In this document: positions 1 through 7,484 of the stretch, piece by piece
Layout of the letters: each line of letters starts with the position of its first letter
Numbering within the stretch: the first letter of the stretch is position 1
Source: a virus
DNA: 55,963 nt
Direction: 5' to 3' (one strand)
IMG/VR virus record: IMGVR_UViG_3300043313_001510
Location: 1 to 55,963 of that record
Made by a program: the position numbers and the translations under genes
Notes under the pieces: generated by a model
Seen by the model: only the letters and a program-made list of their open reading frames with translations
Databases searched by the model: none
What the model was told of the DNA's origin: nothing

Positions 1-515
1 GCCGCATCGAAGCGGGCCGCTTCATCGCCGCGCGCGGCGCGCTGCCCGGCGACACGCGCGACACCGTCGCGGCGCTGCACAGTGTGCTGACCGGCGACGT
101 GGTCGAGAACCTCGCCGCCATCGGCCGCCGGACCGGTTCGTGCTGCTTCTGCGCGCGCGAGTTGACCGACGGCCGCAGCGTGCGCGTCGGGTACGGTCCG
201 GTCTGCGCCGACCACTACGGTCTGCCGTGGGGCGAGCGTGACGCGGAGTCGGAAGGCGAAGCCGCCGACGCCGCCATGACGGCGGAACAAGTGAGCGCCG
301 CCGCGGTGGCCGCCCGCCGCGCGCTGGTCGCCGGCCTCGCCGAGCGCGGCACCGATGCCGGCATGCCGACGCCGGCCGAACGCGAAGCCGCCCGCCAGCG
401 CGCCCGCGCCGCGCTGCGCACGCCGGCCCTGCCGGCCGCCTGTGCGAACAGCGCGCCGGTCGCGCCGGACCAATTGGACGACGAAGATCGCATGTTCATG
501 GGAGGCTCGCAATGA
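1..515 (+). CDS. DUF6011-like zinc-binding protein, C-terminal part (start outside window)
   Basis: The reading frame is open from base 3; the full-length homologue is at 52503-53366. A four-cysteine motif of the form C-x2-C-x(n)-G-x-G-P-x-C, followed by an ADHYG-like stretch, matches the small zinc-binding module annotated as DUF6011. It is followed by an Ala/Arg-rich linker that differs strongly from the right copy in length and sequence, then a conserved C-terminus ending in MFMGGSQ. It overlaps the next gene by 4 nt (ATGA). The cellular role is unknown; a nucleic-acid-associated role is only inferred from the zinc motif and the helicase neighbour. Confidence 0.8.
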   Translation, partial: RIEAGRFIAARGALPGDTRDTVAALHSVLTGDVVENLAAIGRRTGSCCFCARELTDGRSVRVGYGPVCADHYGLPWGERDAESEGEAADAAMTAEQVSAAAVAARRALVAGLAERGTDAGMPTPAEREAARQRARAALRTPALPAACANSAPVAPDQLDDEDRMFMGGSQ

Positions 516-853
516 CCGACGCTCGCGCAAACGTGCGCAACGCGCTAGAATGCGCCACCGACTCACCATCGCTGGAGCCTGCCATGCCGCGTCGCCGCCC
601 TGCCCCCACCTTCCTCCCGTACTCGGAGGATGCCGAGAACATGCACCCGGTCGAGTCCGCGCCGCCGGAGGTGCATCGCCTGTTCGAACTGGCGCGCGCA
701 CGCCGCATCACCATCGTTCGCCTGTGCGCGCTCGCGGGCGTGCATCACGACGTGGTCGGACGCTGGCGACGCGGCGACACGGAGCCGACGTTCCGCGTGA
801 TGCGCAAGCTGATGGACGTGCTGAATGACCTGCCCGTGCAGGAAGCTGCATGA
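512..853 (+). CDS. Small XRE-like helix-turn-helix protein
   Basis: 113 aa from the ATGA overlap, where the SD GGAGG lies 6 nt upstream. The C-terminal half (about residues 60-108) has an HTH-like pattern, ...LCALAGVHHDVVGRWRRG..., as in XRE/Cro-type domains, where the VVGRWRRG stretch would be the recognition helix. An internal ATG at 584 has its own GGAG and lies downstream of a promoter with the phage-wide inverted repeat (523-551), giving an alternative 89-aa product. Autoregulation, and control of the other operator-bearing promoters, is an inference. The right copy is at 53363-53704. Confidence 0.75.
   Translation: MTDARANVRNALECATDSPSLEPAMPRRRPAPTFLPYSEDAENMHPVESAPPEVHRLFELARARRITIVRLCALAGVHHDVVGRWRRGDTEPTFRVMRKLMDVLNDLPVQEAA
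523..551 (+). promoter_or_regulatory. Internal promoter of the operator family, upstream of the HTH alternative start
   Basis: TCGCGC, a 17-bp spacer containing GCGCAAACGTGCGC-like dyad symmetry, then TAGAAT. The -35 is weak, but the -10 and the dyad match the family seen elsewhere. It lies inside the first codons of the HTH gene and 33 nt upstream of the ATG at 584. An identical copy is at 53374-53402. Confidence 0.5.
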
Positions 854-2262
854 ACGTCAACTTCGCATTGCGGCCGTACCAGATGGCGGGGGTCGAAGCG
901 TTGCGGCAGGCGTACAAGCGTGGCCGCCGCGCGCCGATCTACGCGCTGCCGACCGGCGGCGGCAAGACGTTGGTGTTCTCGTACATCACGCGCAACGCTG
1001 TCAATCACGGCAGTCGCGTGCTGATCCTCGTGCACCGCGCCGAACTGCTGCGTCAGTCGTCGAACACGCTCACCCGATGGGGCGTGCCGCATGGCTGCAT
1101 ATCGCCCGCCTATCCGATGACGAATCAGATGGTACAGGTCGCCAGCGTGCAGACCGCGGTGCGTCGGCTCACGCGCATCGCGCCGCCCGACTTCATCATC
1201 ATCGATGAGGCGCACCACGTCGTGGCCGGAACGTGGCAGAAAGTGATCGAAGCGTTCCCGCGTGCACGCCTGCTCGGCGTGACCGCGACGCCTGCGCGCC
1301 TCGATGGCCGCGGCCTCGGTCGCCACTGTGGCGGCGTGTTCGACGAGTTGATCGTCGGCCCATCCATCGCGGAACTGATCGAAGGCGGGTTCCTCGTCCC
1401 GCCGCGCGTATTCGCCTCGCCGCGCCACCTGAATCTGTCGGGCGTCCGCACGCGCGGCGGCGACTTCGCATCCGATCAACTCGACCGCGTCATGCGCCAG
1501 CGCGAGATCGTCGGCGACGCGGTCGCGCACTACGCGCGCACCTGTCCCGGCGTGCCCGCCATCGCATTCTGCGTGAGCATCGAACACGCGACGCAGGTCG
1601 CGCAGCAATTCAGCGCGGCCGGCTGGCGTGCCCGCCGCATCGATGGAACGATGCCGGACGTGGAGCGCGCGGCCGTCGTTGCGGCGCTCGCCGAAGGCGA
1701 CCTCGACGTGATGGTGTCGGTCGATCTGGTGAGCGAGGGATTCGACGTGCCCGCGTGCGGAGCCGCGATCCTGATGCGGCCGACGCAGAGTGAGACACTC
1801 TTCCTGCAACAGGTCGGGCGTGCGCTGCGGCCTGCGCCCGGCAAAGCCTGCGCGTTCATCCTCGACCACGCGGGCAACGTCGCCCGCCACGGCCTGCCGC
1901 AAGAGGTGCGCGAGTGGACACTCGACGGCCGCCGCGCCCGCGAAGCCGCGCCCGAGTTGAAGCAGTGCCCGAACTGCTACGCGATGCTGCCGCGCCTCAC
2001 GCAAACGTGCCCCGAGTGCGAATACTATTTCGACGAGCATGTGCGCGCCGAATCGTCGACCGGCCGCGGCGAACTGAATCAGGTGGACGGCGAGTTGATC
2101 GAACTGACGCCGGAGATCATCGAACAGCATCGCGCGCAGCGCCGCCGCGAAGTCGAAGGTGCGCAGTCGCGCGAGGAACTGATGCGGATCGCGCGCCAGC
2201 GTGGCTACAACCCGCGCTGGGTCGACCACATCATGGCCGCGCGCGGACGGAGAAGTGCATGA
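850..2262 (+). CDS. Superfamily II DNA/RNA helicase (DEAH) with C-terminal zinc finger
   Basis: 470 aa. Visible motifs in order: LRPYQ near the N-terminus, Walker A PTGGGKT (34-40), DEAH (119-122), TATPARLDG (about 144-152), and motif VI QQVGRALRP (about 320). A C-x2-C...C-x2-C zinc ribbon follows at about 373-390. The architecture matches the SSL2/RAD25-like helicases common in phages, probably acting in DNA replication or recombination. The start overlaps the HTH gene by 4 nt and the stop overlaps the next gene. The right copy (53701-55113) differs at a few residues, clustered around 'VRTRGGDFA' and the tail after the zinc finger. Confidence 0.93.
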   Translation: MNVNFALRPYQMAGVEALRQAYKRGRRAPIYALPTGGGKTLVFSYITRNAVNHGSRVLILVHRAELLRQSSNTLTRWGVPHGCISPAYPMTNQMVQVASVQTAVRRLTRIAPPDFIIIDEAHHVVAGTWQKVIEAFPRARLLGVTATPARLDGRGLGRHCGGVFDELIVGPSIAELIEGGFLVPPRVFASPRHLNLSGVRTRGGDFASDQLDRVMRQREIVGDAVAHYARTCPGVPAIAFCVSIEHATQVAQQFSAAGWRARRIDGTMPDVERAAVVAALAEGDLDVMVSVDLVSEGFDVPACGAAILMRPTQSETLFLQQVGRALRPAPGKACAFILDHAGNVARHGLPQEVREWTLDGRRAREAAPELKQCPNCYAMLPRLTQTCPECEYYFDEHVRAESSTGRGELNQVDGELIELTPEIIEQHRAQRRREVEGAQSREELMRIARQRGYNPRWVDHIMAARGRRSA

Positions 2263-2615
2263 GAAAGCCATCGAAGCATCAGCAATGGCTGGCCGACGCG
2301 CTCGCGAAAGCGCGGACCGCGCTCGGCACGGATGGCGAGGATTGGGGTTCCGACGATCCCGCGGAATGGCACCGTCGCATCACGCTCGCGCTGGATACGA
2401 TTGACGCGCTGCCGGGCCGGCACTGGAGCGTTGATCCGGTGCACATCGTTGCCACCGCGCTGTTGGTCAACGCGGACATACTGCCGGACGACGCGCACCC
2501 CTATGCGCGATTCGGCGCTCGATTCGCGCAGCTTGCGCACGCGGATTCATTGCGACGCGCCATGCGCCGCCTCAACTATGACATCGACCGTGACCGCGAG
2601 CGGAGAAGCGCGTGA
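2259..2615 (+). CDS. Hypothetical protein, helicase operon
   Basis: 118 aa, starting at an ATGA overlap with the helicase and ending in an overlap with the next gene. It is mostly alpha-helical in appearance, with a basic C-terminus (RDRERR) and no motif I recognise. The near-identical copy at 55110-55466, with mainly silent changes, shows it is under protein-level selection. Confidence 0.85.
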   Translation: MRKPSKHQQWLADALAKARTALGTDGEDWGSDDPAEWHRRITLALDTIDALPGRHWSVDPVHIVATALLVNADILPDDAHPYARFGARFAQLAHADSLRRAMRRLNYDIDRDRERRSA

Positions 2616-2794
2616 TCGCCGTGTCGCTGCGCCCCGATCAGTGGGAGTTGGTGATGGACATGCTGGACGAGATGAATACGCGCCTCGCGCCCACGTCGCA
2701 GGACACGCCGGCCGCACGCTTCGCCCGTGCGTACACGCGCAAGCGTGTGGTCGAGACAACGCGCGACATCCGCAATCAACTGGAGACAGCATGA
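2612..2794 (+). CDS. Hypothetical protein, 60 aa (GTG start)
   Basis: Starts with GTG overlapping the TGA of the previous gene (GTGA). The homologue at 55747 starts with ATG because there an extra 95-aa gene sits in front of it. Helical and charged, with an ARFARAYTRKR segment. Function not recognised; conservation between the copies supports coding. Confidence 0.8.
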   Translation: MIAVSLRPDQWELVMDMLDEMNTRLAPTSQDTPAARFARAYTRKRVVETTRDIRNQLETA

Positions 2795-2952
2795 AGCCGT
2801 CGCCCGACCACATCATGTACTGCGCATTACAGGACATCGCGTCCGGCGAGTGCGCCGATCCGCAGATCACCGCCGCCAGTGCGCTGCTGGCCGTTGCCGC
2901 CTATGATGCCGATGAAGCCGAGGAACAGCGCATATCGGCTGCATCGAAATGA
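2791..2952 (+). CDS. Hypothetical protein, 53 aa
   Basis: Begins at an ATGA overlap and ends at another. Sequence MKPSPDHIMYCALQDIAS..., helical and acidic towards the C-terminus. The first 38 nt reappear at 55926-55963. No recognised family. Confidence 0.75.
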   Translation: MKPSPDHIMYCALQDIASGECADPQITAASALLAVAAYDADEAEEQRISAASK

Positions 2953-3224
2953 GCGAGTACATCCTGCGCGCAGTTGCGCATGCGAACGGAACGCCATGCC
3001 CGGTGAGCGGCCAGTACCTGAGTGGTTTCGACGACTCCAAATTCGATGGGATTGGCCTCGCCCGGTGGACCAGAGAACGCGCCGTCGCGAAGCGATTCGC
3101 CACGCATGCCGCAGCCTTCGCGTTCTGGCAGCAACAGTCGGACGCACGCCCGCTGCGGTCGGATGGCCGCCCCAATCGACCGCTGACCGCATACACCGTC
3201 GAGATACTGGAGATCAAAGCATGA
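2949..3224 (+). CDS. Hypothetical protein, 91 aa
   Basis: ATGA overlaps at both ends support translation in the early operon. It contains a conserved-looking core (SGQYLSGFDDSKFDG) and a C-terminal beta-strand-like TAYTVEILEIK. It resembles small unannotated phage early proteins; function unknown. Confidence 0.75.
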   Translation: MSEYILRAVAHANGTPCPVSGQYLSGFDDSKFDGIGLARWTRERAVAKRFATHAAAFAFWQQQSDARPLRSDGRPNRPLTAYTVEILEIKA

Positions 3225-3475
3225 CGCCCGTCGATGACAACAGCGACGCATTCAACGCCGCGCTGATGCTGCAACTCGCCGACTCGTTGAAGGATCGGCT
3301 CGCGTCGTATCCGCTCAAGATTCAGGGCGGCGTGCTGGCCGAACTGGTGTCGTGCTGGATCGGCCAGCACGACCTCGACAAGCGTGAGGGCGTGACGACC
3401 ATGTGGATCGAACTGGCGACCGACCTGATCCCGATCAATGCGCCGGAAGCGCAGCCGAAGCCGCCGACGCAGTGA
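3221..3475 (+). CDS. Hypothetical protein, 84 aa
   Basis: Starts by ATGA overlap and ends by GTGA overlap with the next gene. Soluble and helical, with an acidic N-terminus and a Pro-rich C-terminus (EAQPKPPTQ). No motif recognised. Confidence 0.75.
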   Translation: MTPVDDNSDAFNAALMLQLADSLKDRLASYPLKIQGGVLAELVSCWIGQHDLDKREGVTTMWIELATDLIPINAPEAQPKPPTQ

Positions 3476-3690
3476 GCCACGTCCCGCCGCGACGCATGCC
3501 ACAACATCCGCCCCGCCCGATGCCCGGCCCGCCGAAGCGTGGCCTCGACTGCGTCTACTGTGGCCGCGGCGACCAGCCCGACTACGCGGGGAACTGCAAC
3601 GGGTGCGGCGCGCCGCATCCGACCAGCGCACGCATCGACGTGACGACGTTCGCGTCGCCGCGGCCCGAGTACATCTGGAGTCCGAAATGA
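3472..3690 (+). CDS. Small zinc-ribbon protein, 72 aa (GTG start)
   Basis: GTG at 3472 overlaps the previous stop; an in-frame ATG at 3496 is an alternative. A Pro/Arg-rich N-terminus is followed by CVYCG...CNGCG, a C-x2-C/C-x2-C pair expected to bind one zinc. Function unknown. Confidence 0.7.
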   Translation: MSHVPPRRMPQHPPRPMPGPPKRGLDCVYCGRGDQPDYAGNCNGCGAPHPTSARIDVTTFASPRPEYIWSPK

Positions 3691-3932
3691 CCCGCATCGA
3701 GATGAACGACATCGACCACACGGTCACGATCAACGGCATCCGCGTGTCATACGAGATGCTCGACGCCTTCACGCGGACCACACCGGATGACGTGTACCTG
3801 CGCGTGATCCGCGAAGGCGATGTCGTAACCGTCGTCGAGTACCAATTCGAATCCGCCGAGCCGGGTAACAAGTGGGCCGTGCAAGATGACCGCCTCAAGC
3901 AATTCATCGGCCGCATCTTCCGCCGACGCTGA
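3687..3932 (+). CDS. Hypothetical protein, 81 aa
   Basis: ATGA overlap start. An alternating beta/alpha pattern and a basic RIFRRR tail. The final 47 nt overlap the next gene in another frame. No recognised family. Confidence 0.7.
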   Translation: MTRIEMNDIDHTVTINGIRVSYEMLDAFTRTTPDDVYLRVIREGDVVTVVEYQFESAEPGNKWAVQDDRLKQFIGRIFRRR

Positions 3933-4086
3933 CCGCTGTCGCGTCTGCAATCGCCGCCTGCGCTCCGCGCGCGCACTCGCCGCGGGCATCGGCCCCGTGT
4001 GCGCCGCGCGCCGCCGCGCGCAATACGACCTGTTCGATCCCGCGCACAACGCGAACGTCGCAGCGCCACGCACGCGCACGCGCTGA
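3886..4086 (+). CDS. DUF6011-like small zinc protein
   Basis: 66 aa with CRVCNRRLRSARALAAGIGP-VC, the same C-x2-C...G-x-G-P-x-C signature as the protein at the window ends, here as a stand-alone module. It overlaps the previous gene by 47 nt and is the last gene of this run. Its stop is followed immediately by a CCGGCA hairpin (4087-4102). Probably zinc binding; role unknown. Confidence 0.7.
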   Translation: MTASSNSSAASSADADRCRVCNRRLRSARALAAGIGPVCAARRRAQYDLFDPAHNANVAAPRTRTR

Positions 4087-4102
4087 CCGGCAGCAATGCC
4101 GG
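4087..4102 (+). other. Hairpin CCGGCA-GCAA-TGCCGG directly after stop codon
   Basis: A 6-bp stem with a GCAA (GNRA-type) tetraloop begins at the base after the TGA and is followed by TGACG. Similar hairpins are at 5881-5894, 15662-15677, 17829-17844 and 49861-49876. It has no U-tract, so a weak terminator, a 3'-end stabiliser or a protein-binding site are all possible. Confidence 0.6.
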
Positions 4103-4125
4103 TGACGACGCGCGAAAAAGCGCAG

Positions 4126-4154
4126 TTGACGCGGCGCGCAACATAACGCATAGT
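4126..4154 (+). promoter_or_regulatory. Operator-family promoter for the DGQHR/Mom-like genes
   Basis: TTGACG, 17-bp spacer, CATAGT. The spacer holds a degenerate dyad (GCGCAACATAACGC), and a second dyad, GCGCGAAAAAGCGC, lies just upstream at 4110-4123. It lies about 100 nt before the ATG at 4255 with no competing start in between. Confidence 0.7.
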
Positions 4155-4254
4155 TCGGCCTCGCGCACGCCTTCTGGCGTCAACGCGAAACGGAGCAACG
4201 GGCATCCGGCCCACCGCTCCGATCAACGCCCCTGCGGGGCTGAAAGGCCGCACC

Positions 4255-5166
4255 ATGGCAACGCCATCGCTCGCGTTCACTCGCGAGAACATCACGCCCA
4301 CCAAAGCCAAGCGACTGATCGACCAGACACGCGCATCGGGATTCCGGCAGCGCCCGGTATCGCAAGCCGTCGTCAAGAAGTACGCGCACTCCATCGCCAC
4401 CGGGCTGTGGCAACCAGACACCGGCGACACCATCAAACTCGCATTGCGTGACGACGTCGAGATCGTGCTGGATGCACAGCACCGGCTGGAAGCCGTCATC
4501 GCATCGAATCAGGCGCAGACATTCTGGATCGTGCGCTACGTAGAGGAAACGATGTTCCGTTATTTCGATCAAGGACAGCCGCGCGATCTGTCCGACATGC
4601 TCGCCATCTGTGATTGGCCCGAGCCGAAGGTCCTGTCGAGCGCGGGCCGGATGTTGTGGAAGGAGGATACGACCGGCTCGCCGTTCATCAAGCCCGACGC
4701 CGACGAGATGCTGACCGACGGCGAAATCTCCGAGCATCTGGAGATCAACTATCGCGTCCCGTTGGTCGCGTACTTCAACGCACACAACAACGCATTGCGC
4801 ATGGCGCAGAGCAAGCGGCGCGGCGCGAAGGCGTGGATGCTGTATCTGTTCTTCCGGCTGTCGAAGGTCGACGCGGCCAAGGCCGACGACGCGCTGGCGT
4901 ATCTCGCCGACTCCGCGCTGCCGTTGCCGCACACGTCGTGGGTGCGCGCCATGGAGTACGTCGACAAGGTGCGCGAGTCCTTTGAGCGCGAGGGCGGCGG
5001 CCGCATCTTGAAGGGTCGCAACGTCGACCAGATGGAGGAAACGGTGCGCGCCTACCGGGCGGCATGGGAGGTCAGTCTGCGCGGCGCGCGCGGCGGCCTA
5101 ACGCTGCCCGCCCTCAAGCGTGAGATGGCGCGCATGGCTGGTCGCGCGTGGGACACGCTGGCATGA
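4255..5166 (+). CDS. DGQHR/DndB-like (ParB-related) protein
   Basis: 303 aa, with an SD-like AAAGG upstream. It contains a 'VLDAQHRLEAV' motif near residue 75, a variant of the DGQHR box that defines DndB/DptB-like and related phage proteins, followed by FRYFDQGQPRDLSD. DndB proteins are linked to DNA phosphorothioation; other DGQHR proteins have unassigned roles. The next gene (Mom-like) overlaps it by 4 nt, suggesting joint function, possibly in DNA modification. That role is inference. Confidence 0.75.
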   Translation: MATPSLAFTRENITPTKAKRLIDQTRASGFRQRPVSQAVVKKYAHSIATGLWQPDTGDTIKLALRDDVEIVLDAQHRLEAVIASNQAQTFWIVRYVEETMFRYFDQGQPRDLSDMLAICDWPEPKVLSSAGRMLWKEDTTGSPFIKPDADEMLTDGEISEHLEINYRVPLVAYFNAHNNALRMAQSKRRGAKAWMLYLFFRLSKVDAAKADDALAYLADSALPLPHTSWVRAMEYVDKVRESFEREGGGRILKGRNVDQMEETVRAYRAAWEVSLRGARGGLTLPALKREMARMAGRAWDTLA

Positions 5167-5912
5167 AGTGTCACCAGCGCATCATCCGCGAGGAAGCTGC
5201 GCTGGTCGATCCACGCAGCCCGCAGCCATCGCTGGCGGGTTGCGTGGTCGAGCCGGTCGCGCTGGCCGAAGCGGAGCGCGTGATCCTGCGCTACGAATGG
5301 CTGCGCAGCATGCCGACCAATCCGCGCGGCGCGTACGGACTGCGCGATCCATCCGGCTCGCTCGCTGGCGTCGTCTGCTTTGGCGTGGGCGGCGGATCGA
5401 ATGCGCGACTGATCTCCGGCGAGCCGTGGCGCGACCGCACGATCTGTCTGGAGCGTGGCGCGTGCGTGCATTGGGCGCACCCTCACGCGGGATCGTTCCT
5501 CGTCGCGCGTGCATGCGCAGCCGCGGCGCGTGACTACGGATGGCGCGTGTTCTATGCGTACTCGGACGAAGCCGCCGGCGAGATCGGCACGATCTATCAG
5601 GCGTGCAACTGGCGCTACATCGGCCAGTCGGTCGGGCGCGGCAGTCGCTTCCGCTCGGCGTTCATATCGCCGGACGGCGAGCGCATCACCAGCAAGGCAT
5701 GGCGCGCCCTGCGTCGCCGCGAAGGCGGCGTGTCGCAGGACCAGATGTTCGCGCAGGGATGGCAGCGCGACCGCGCCGTCGAGAAGCACAAGTACGTCGG
5801 GTTCTATGGTCCGCGCGACGAGCGACGACGCGCGGAGCGCGACTGTCGATATCCACCGCTCGACTATCCTAAGCGTTCATCGGCAGCAATGCCGGTGACG
5901 CGGCCGCTTTGA
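5163..5912 (+). CDS. Mom-like GNAT-fold protein, putative DNA modification enzyme
   Basis: 249 aa, ATGA overlap with the DGQHR gene. The core has FGVGGGSNARLI, an invariant-looking CLERGACVHWAHPHAG segment, then YAYSDEAAGEIGTIYQACNW, the pattern I associate with the phage Mom family (the Mu enzyme modifies adenine). The basic C-terminus (YGPRDERRRAERDC) could contact DNA. The last codons contain a CGGCA hairpin, and the stop lies in the -35 box of the next promoter. Assignment is by remembered motif, so a generic acyltransferase remains possible. Confidence 0.65.
   Translation: MKCHQRIIREEAALVDPRSPQPSLAGCVVEPVALAEAERVILRYEWLRSMPTNPRGAYGLRDPSGSLAGVVCFGVGGGSNARLISGEPWRDRTICLERGACVHWAHPHAGSFLVARACAAAARDYGWRVFYAYSDEAAGEIGTIYQACNWRYIGQSVGRGSRFRSAFISPDGERITSKAWRALRRREGGVSQDQMFAQGWQRDRAVEKHKYVGFYGPRDERRRAERDCRYPPLDYPKRSSAAMPVTRPL
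5881..5894 (+). other. CGGCA-GCAA-TGCCG hairpin at gene end
   Basis: The same core as the 4087 hairpin, including the GCAA loop and the following GTGACG, but inside the last codons of the Mom-like gene and 14 nt before the next promoter. Confidence 0.5.
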
Positions 5913-5937
5913 CACGCGGCGCAAATTCGCGCATCCT
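5909..5937 (+). promoter_or_regulatory. Operator-family promoter for the recombination operon
   Basis: TTGACA, 17-bp spacer containing GCGCAAATTCGCGC, CATCCT. A second dyad (GCGCAAATCGCGC) follows at about 5949-5961. It lies 42 nt upstream of the small gene at 5980, which leads the RecE/RecT genes. Confidence 0.75.
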
Positions 5938-5979
5938 TGTTCCTCGGCGCGCAAATCGCGCAATCAAACGAGGGACCAA

Positions 5980-6144
5980 ATGAAGCGTATTTCCCACGGC
6001 CAGATGCTCGGCCTGCTGACGCAAGTCGCCACTATTCTGCGGACCGGTAACCTCACGCCCGCGCAACGTAAGAAATGCGCCGCGGTCATTGAGCGCGCCA
6101 TGCACCGCATCGAACGACTGCACAAGGAAGCGCGTCGCGCTTAA
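5980..6144 (+). CDS. Hypothetical basic protein, 54 aa
   Basis: ATG at 5980 with SD GAGGGA 6 nt upstream and a promoter 42 nt before it; ends with TAA. Helical and very basic (RIERLHKEARRA end). First gene of the recombination operon; a regulatory or nucleic-acid-binding role is possible but unproven. Confidence 0.7.
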   Translation: MKRISHGQMLGLLTQVATILRTGNLTPAQRKKCAAVIERAMHRIERLHKEARRA

Positions 6145-6153
6145 GGGATGACC

Positions 6154-6630
6154 ATGGAGACTCGCGAATACCGCAGCATGGACAAGTCGAAGTGGGGCGC
6201 CGGCCCGTGGCAGTCGGAGCCGGACAAGGTGCAGTGGCCCGACGCCGCGACCGGTCTGCCCTGCCTCGCCGTGCGCAACGGTGCCGGCAACTGGTGCGGG
6301 TACGTTGGCGTGCCGCCCGGCCACGCGCTGCACGGCAAGGATTACGGTGACGTGGACGCTGACGTGCACGGCGGCCTGACATTCGCCGACGCATGCGCGC
6401 CGAACGCGGATGAAGCGAGCGACATCTGTCACGTCCCCGGCGTCGGAGAACCAGAGCATGTATGGTGGCTCGGGTTCGACTGCGGCCACTCCAACGATCT
6501 GTCGCCGGTGCTGGCCATGCATCTGCGCGCGGCCGGATCGTCCCTGCTGCGCGACGGCCACTATCGGACGCTGCCCTACGTGCGGGATCAGTGCACCGCG
6601 CTCGCCGCGCAATTGGCGGGGCGTGCATGA
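6154..6630 (+). CDS. Hypothetical phage protein, 158 aa
   Basis: The ATG at 6154 is preferred over 6148 because AAGGG at 6143-6147 then has 6-nt spacing. Trp- and Cys-containing globular protein with GHALHGKDY, DADVHGGLTF and VWWLGFDCGHSND segments. Similar proteins sit beside recombination genes in other phages, but I know no function. Overlaps the RecE-like gene by 4 nt. Confidence 0.75.
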   Translation: METREYRSMDKSKWGAGPWQSEPDKVQWPDAATGLPCLAVRNGAGNWCGYVGVPPGHALHGKDYGDVDADVHGGLTFADACAPNADEASDICHVPGVGEPEHVWWLGFDCGHSNDLSPVLAMHLRAAGSSLLRDGHYRTLPYVRDQCTALAAQLAGRA

Positions 6631-7481
6631 GCGAACGCGAGAACCGTGTCATCACCTCACTCGACCCGTCCGAGTACCACGGCATCGAACGTCTGTCGTC
6701 GAGCGGGTGCAAGATGCTCCTGCGCTCGCCGCTGCACTACCGCACATGGCGCGCGACGCCGCGGGTCGCCACGCCCGCCATGCAATTCGGCTCGGCCGTA
6801 CACACGCTCGTCTTTGAGCCGGACCGTTTCGACGCCCGCGTGGTTGCCATGCCGACCGACGCGCCGACCCGCCAGAGCAACGCCGGCAAGGATTGGCATG
6901 CGGCATTCCGCCAGCAGCACGACGGCAAGATCGTCCTGTCGCATGACGACTACGAACGGTGCCGCCTGACCGCATCTGCGGTGATCCGCTCGTACGGATT
7001 CTCGCGCCTGATCCAGCGCGGCCACGTCGAGACCTCGCTGCTGTGGCGCGACCCGGCGACGGAGGTGCTGTGCAAGGCGCGCACCGATTGGTTCGCCGAC
7101 GACGGCAGCATCATCGTCGACCTCAAGACCACGGCCGACGCCTCGCGCGAAACATTCATGCGCCAACTGTGGAACCTGCGCTATGACATTCAGGCAGCGT
7201 TCTACATGGAAGCGTTGCAACGCGCGGCCGCGGTGATGCCGCACTCGTTCGTGTGGGCGGCGGTCGAATCGGAGCCGCCGTTCGGCGTCGCGTGGTATCG
7301 CATGGGATTGAGCGAGTTGGAAGTGGCGCGCGCCGACATCGAGAACGCGCTGCATCTGTACGCGGAGTGCACGCGCTTCAATACGTGGGACAGTGGCTAT
7401 CCGACCGAAGTGCAGGAAATCCGACTGCCCCCATGGGCACGTCGCCGCAGCAATAACGAAGCACCCATTCAGGAGTTCTGA
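6627..7481 (+). CDS. RecE-like PD-(D/E)XK exonuclease
   Basis: 284 aa. The N-terminus has 'SSGCKMLLRSPLHYR', typical of the exonuclease VIII/DUF3799 family, followed by FGSAVHTLVFEP. Catalytic-type residues: D154 (in ARTDW) and D165-L-K167 (IIVDLKTT), then Q and Y in YDIQAAFYM. It should resect double-stranded ends to feed the annealing protein encoded next, 3 nt downstream. The pairing with a RecT-like gene supports the call. Confidence 0.85.
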   Translation: MSERENRVITSLDPSEYHGIERLSSSGCKMLLRSPLHYRTWRATPRVATPAMQFGSAVHTLVFEPDRFDARVVAMPTDAPTRQSNAGKDWHAAFRQQHDGKIVLSHDDYERCRLTASAVIRSYGFSRLIQRGHVETSLLWRDPATEVLCKARTDWFADDGSIIVDLKTTADASRETFMRQLWNLRYDIQAAFYMEALQRAAAVMPHSFVWAAVESEPPFGVAWYRMGLSELEVARADIENALHLYAECTRFNTWDSGYPTEVQEIRLPPWARRRSNNEAPIQEF

Positions 7482-7484
7482 TCC

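Larger units (their letters stand above)
1..2828. repeat. Left copy of imperfect terminal direct repeat
   Basis: This segment repeats at 52873-55963 in the same orientation and gene order. Differences are mainly third-codon-position substitutions (for example in the helicase genes), a 21-nt length difference in the variable linker of the DUF6011-like gene, and one extra 95-aa gene in the right copy. The synonymous bias shows real divergence under selection rather than base-calling error. I infer the window is a circular or terminally redundant genome whose two ends were assembled from different strains; a genuine tandem duplication is the alternative. Confidence 0.9.

Noticed and set aside
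745-2271. Long leftward open frame opposite the helicase
   Set aside because: High-GC antisense shadow: the plus-strand frame has complete helicase motifs and a conserved duplicate.
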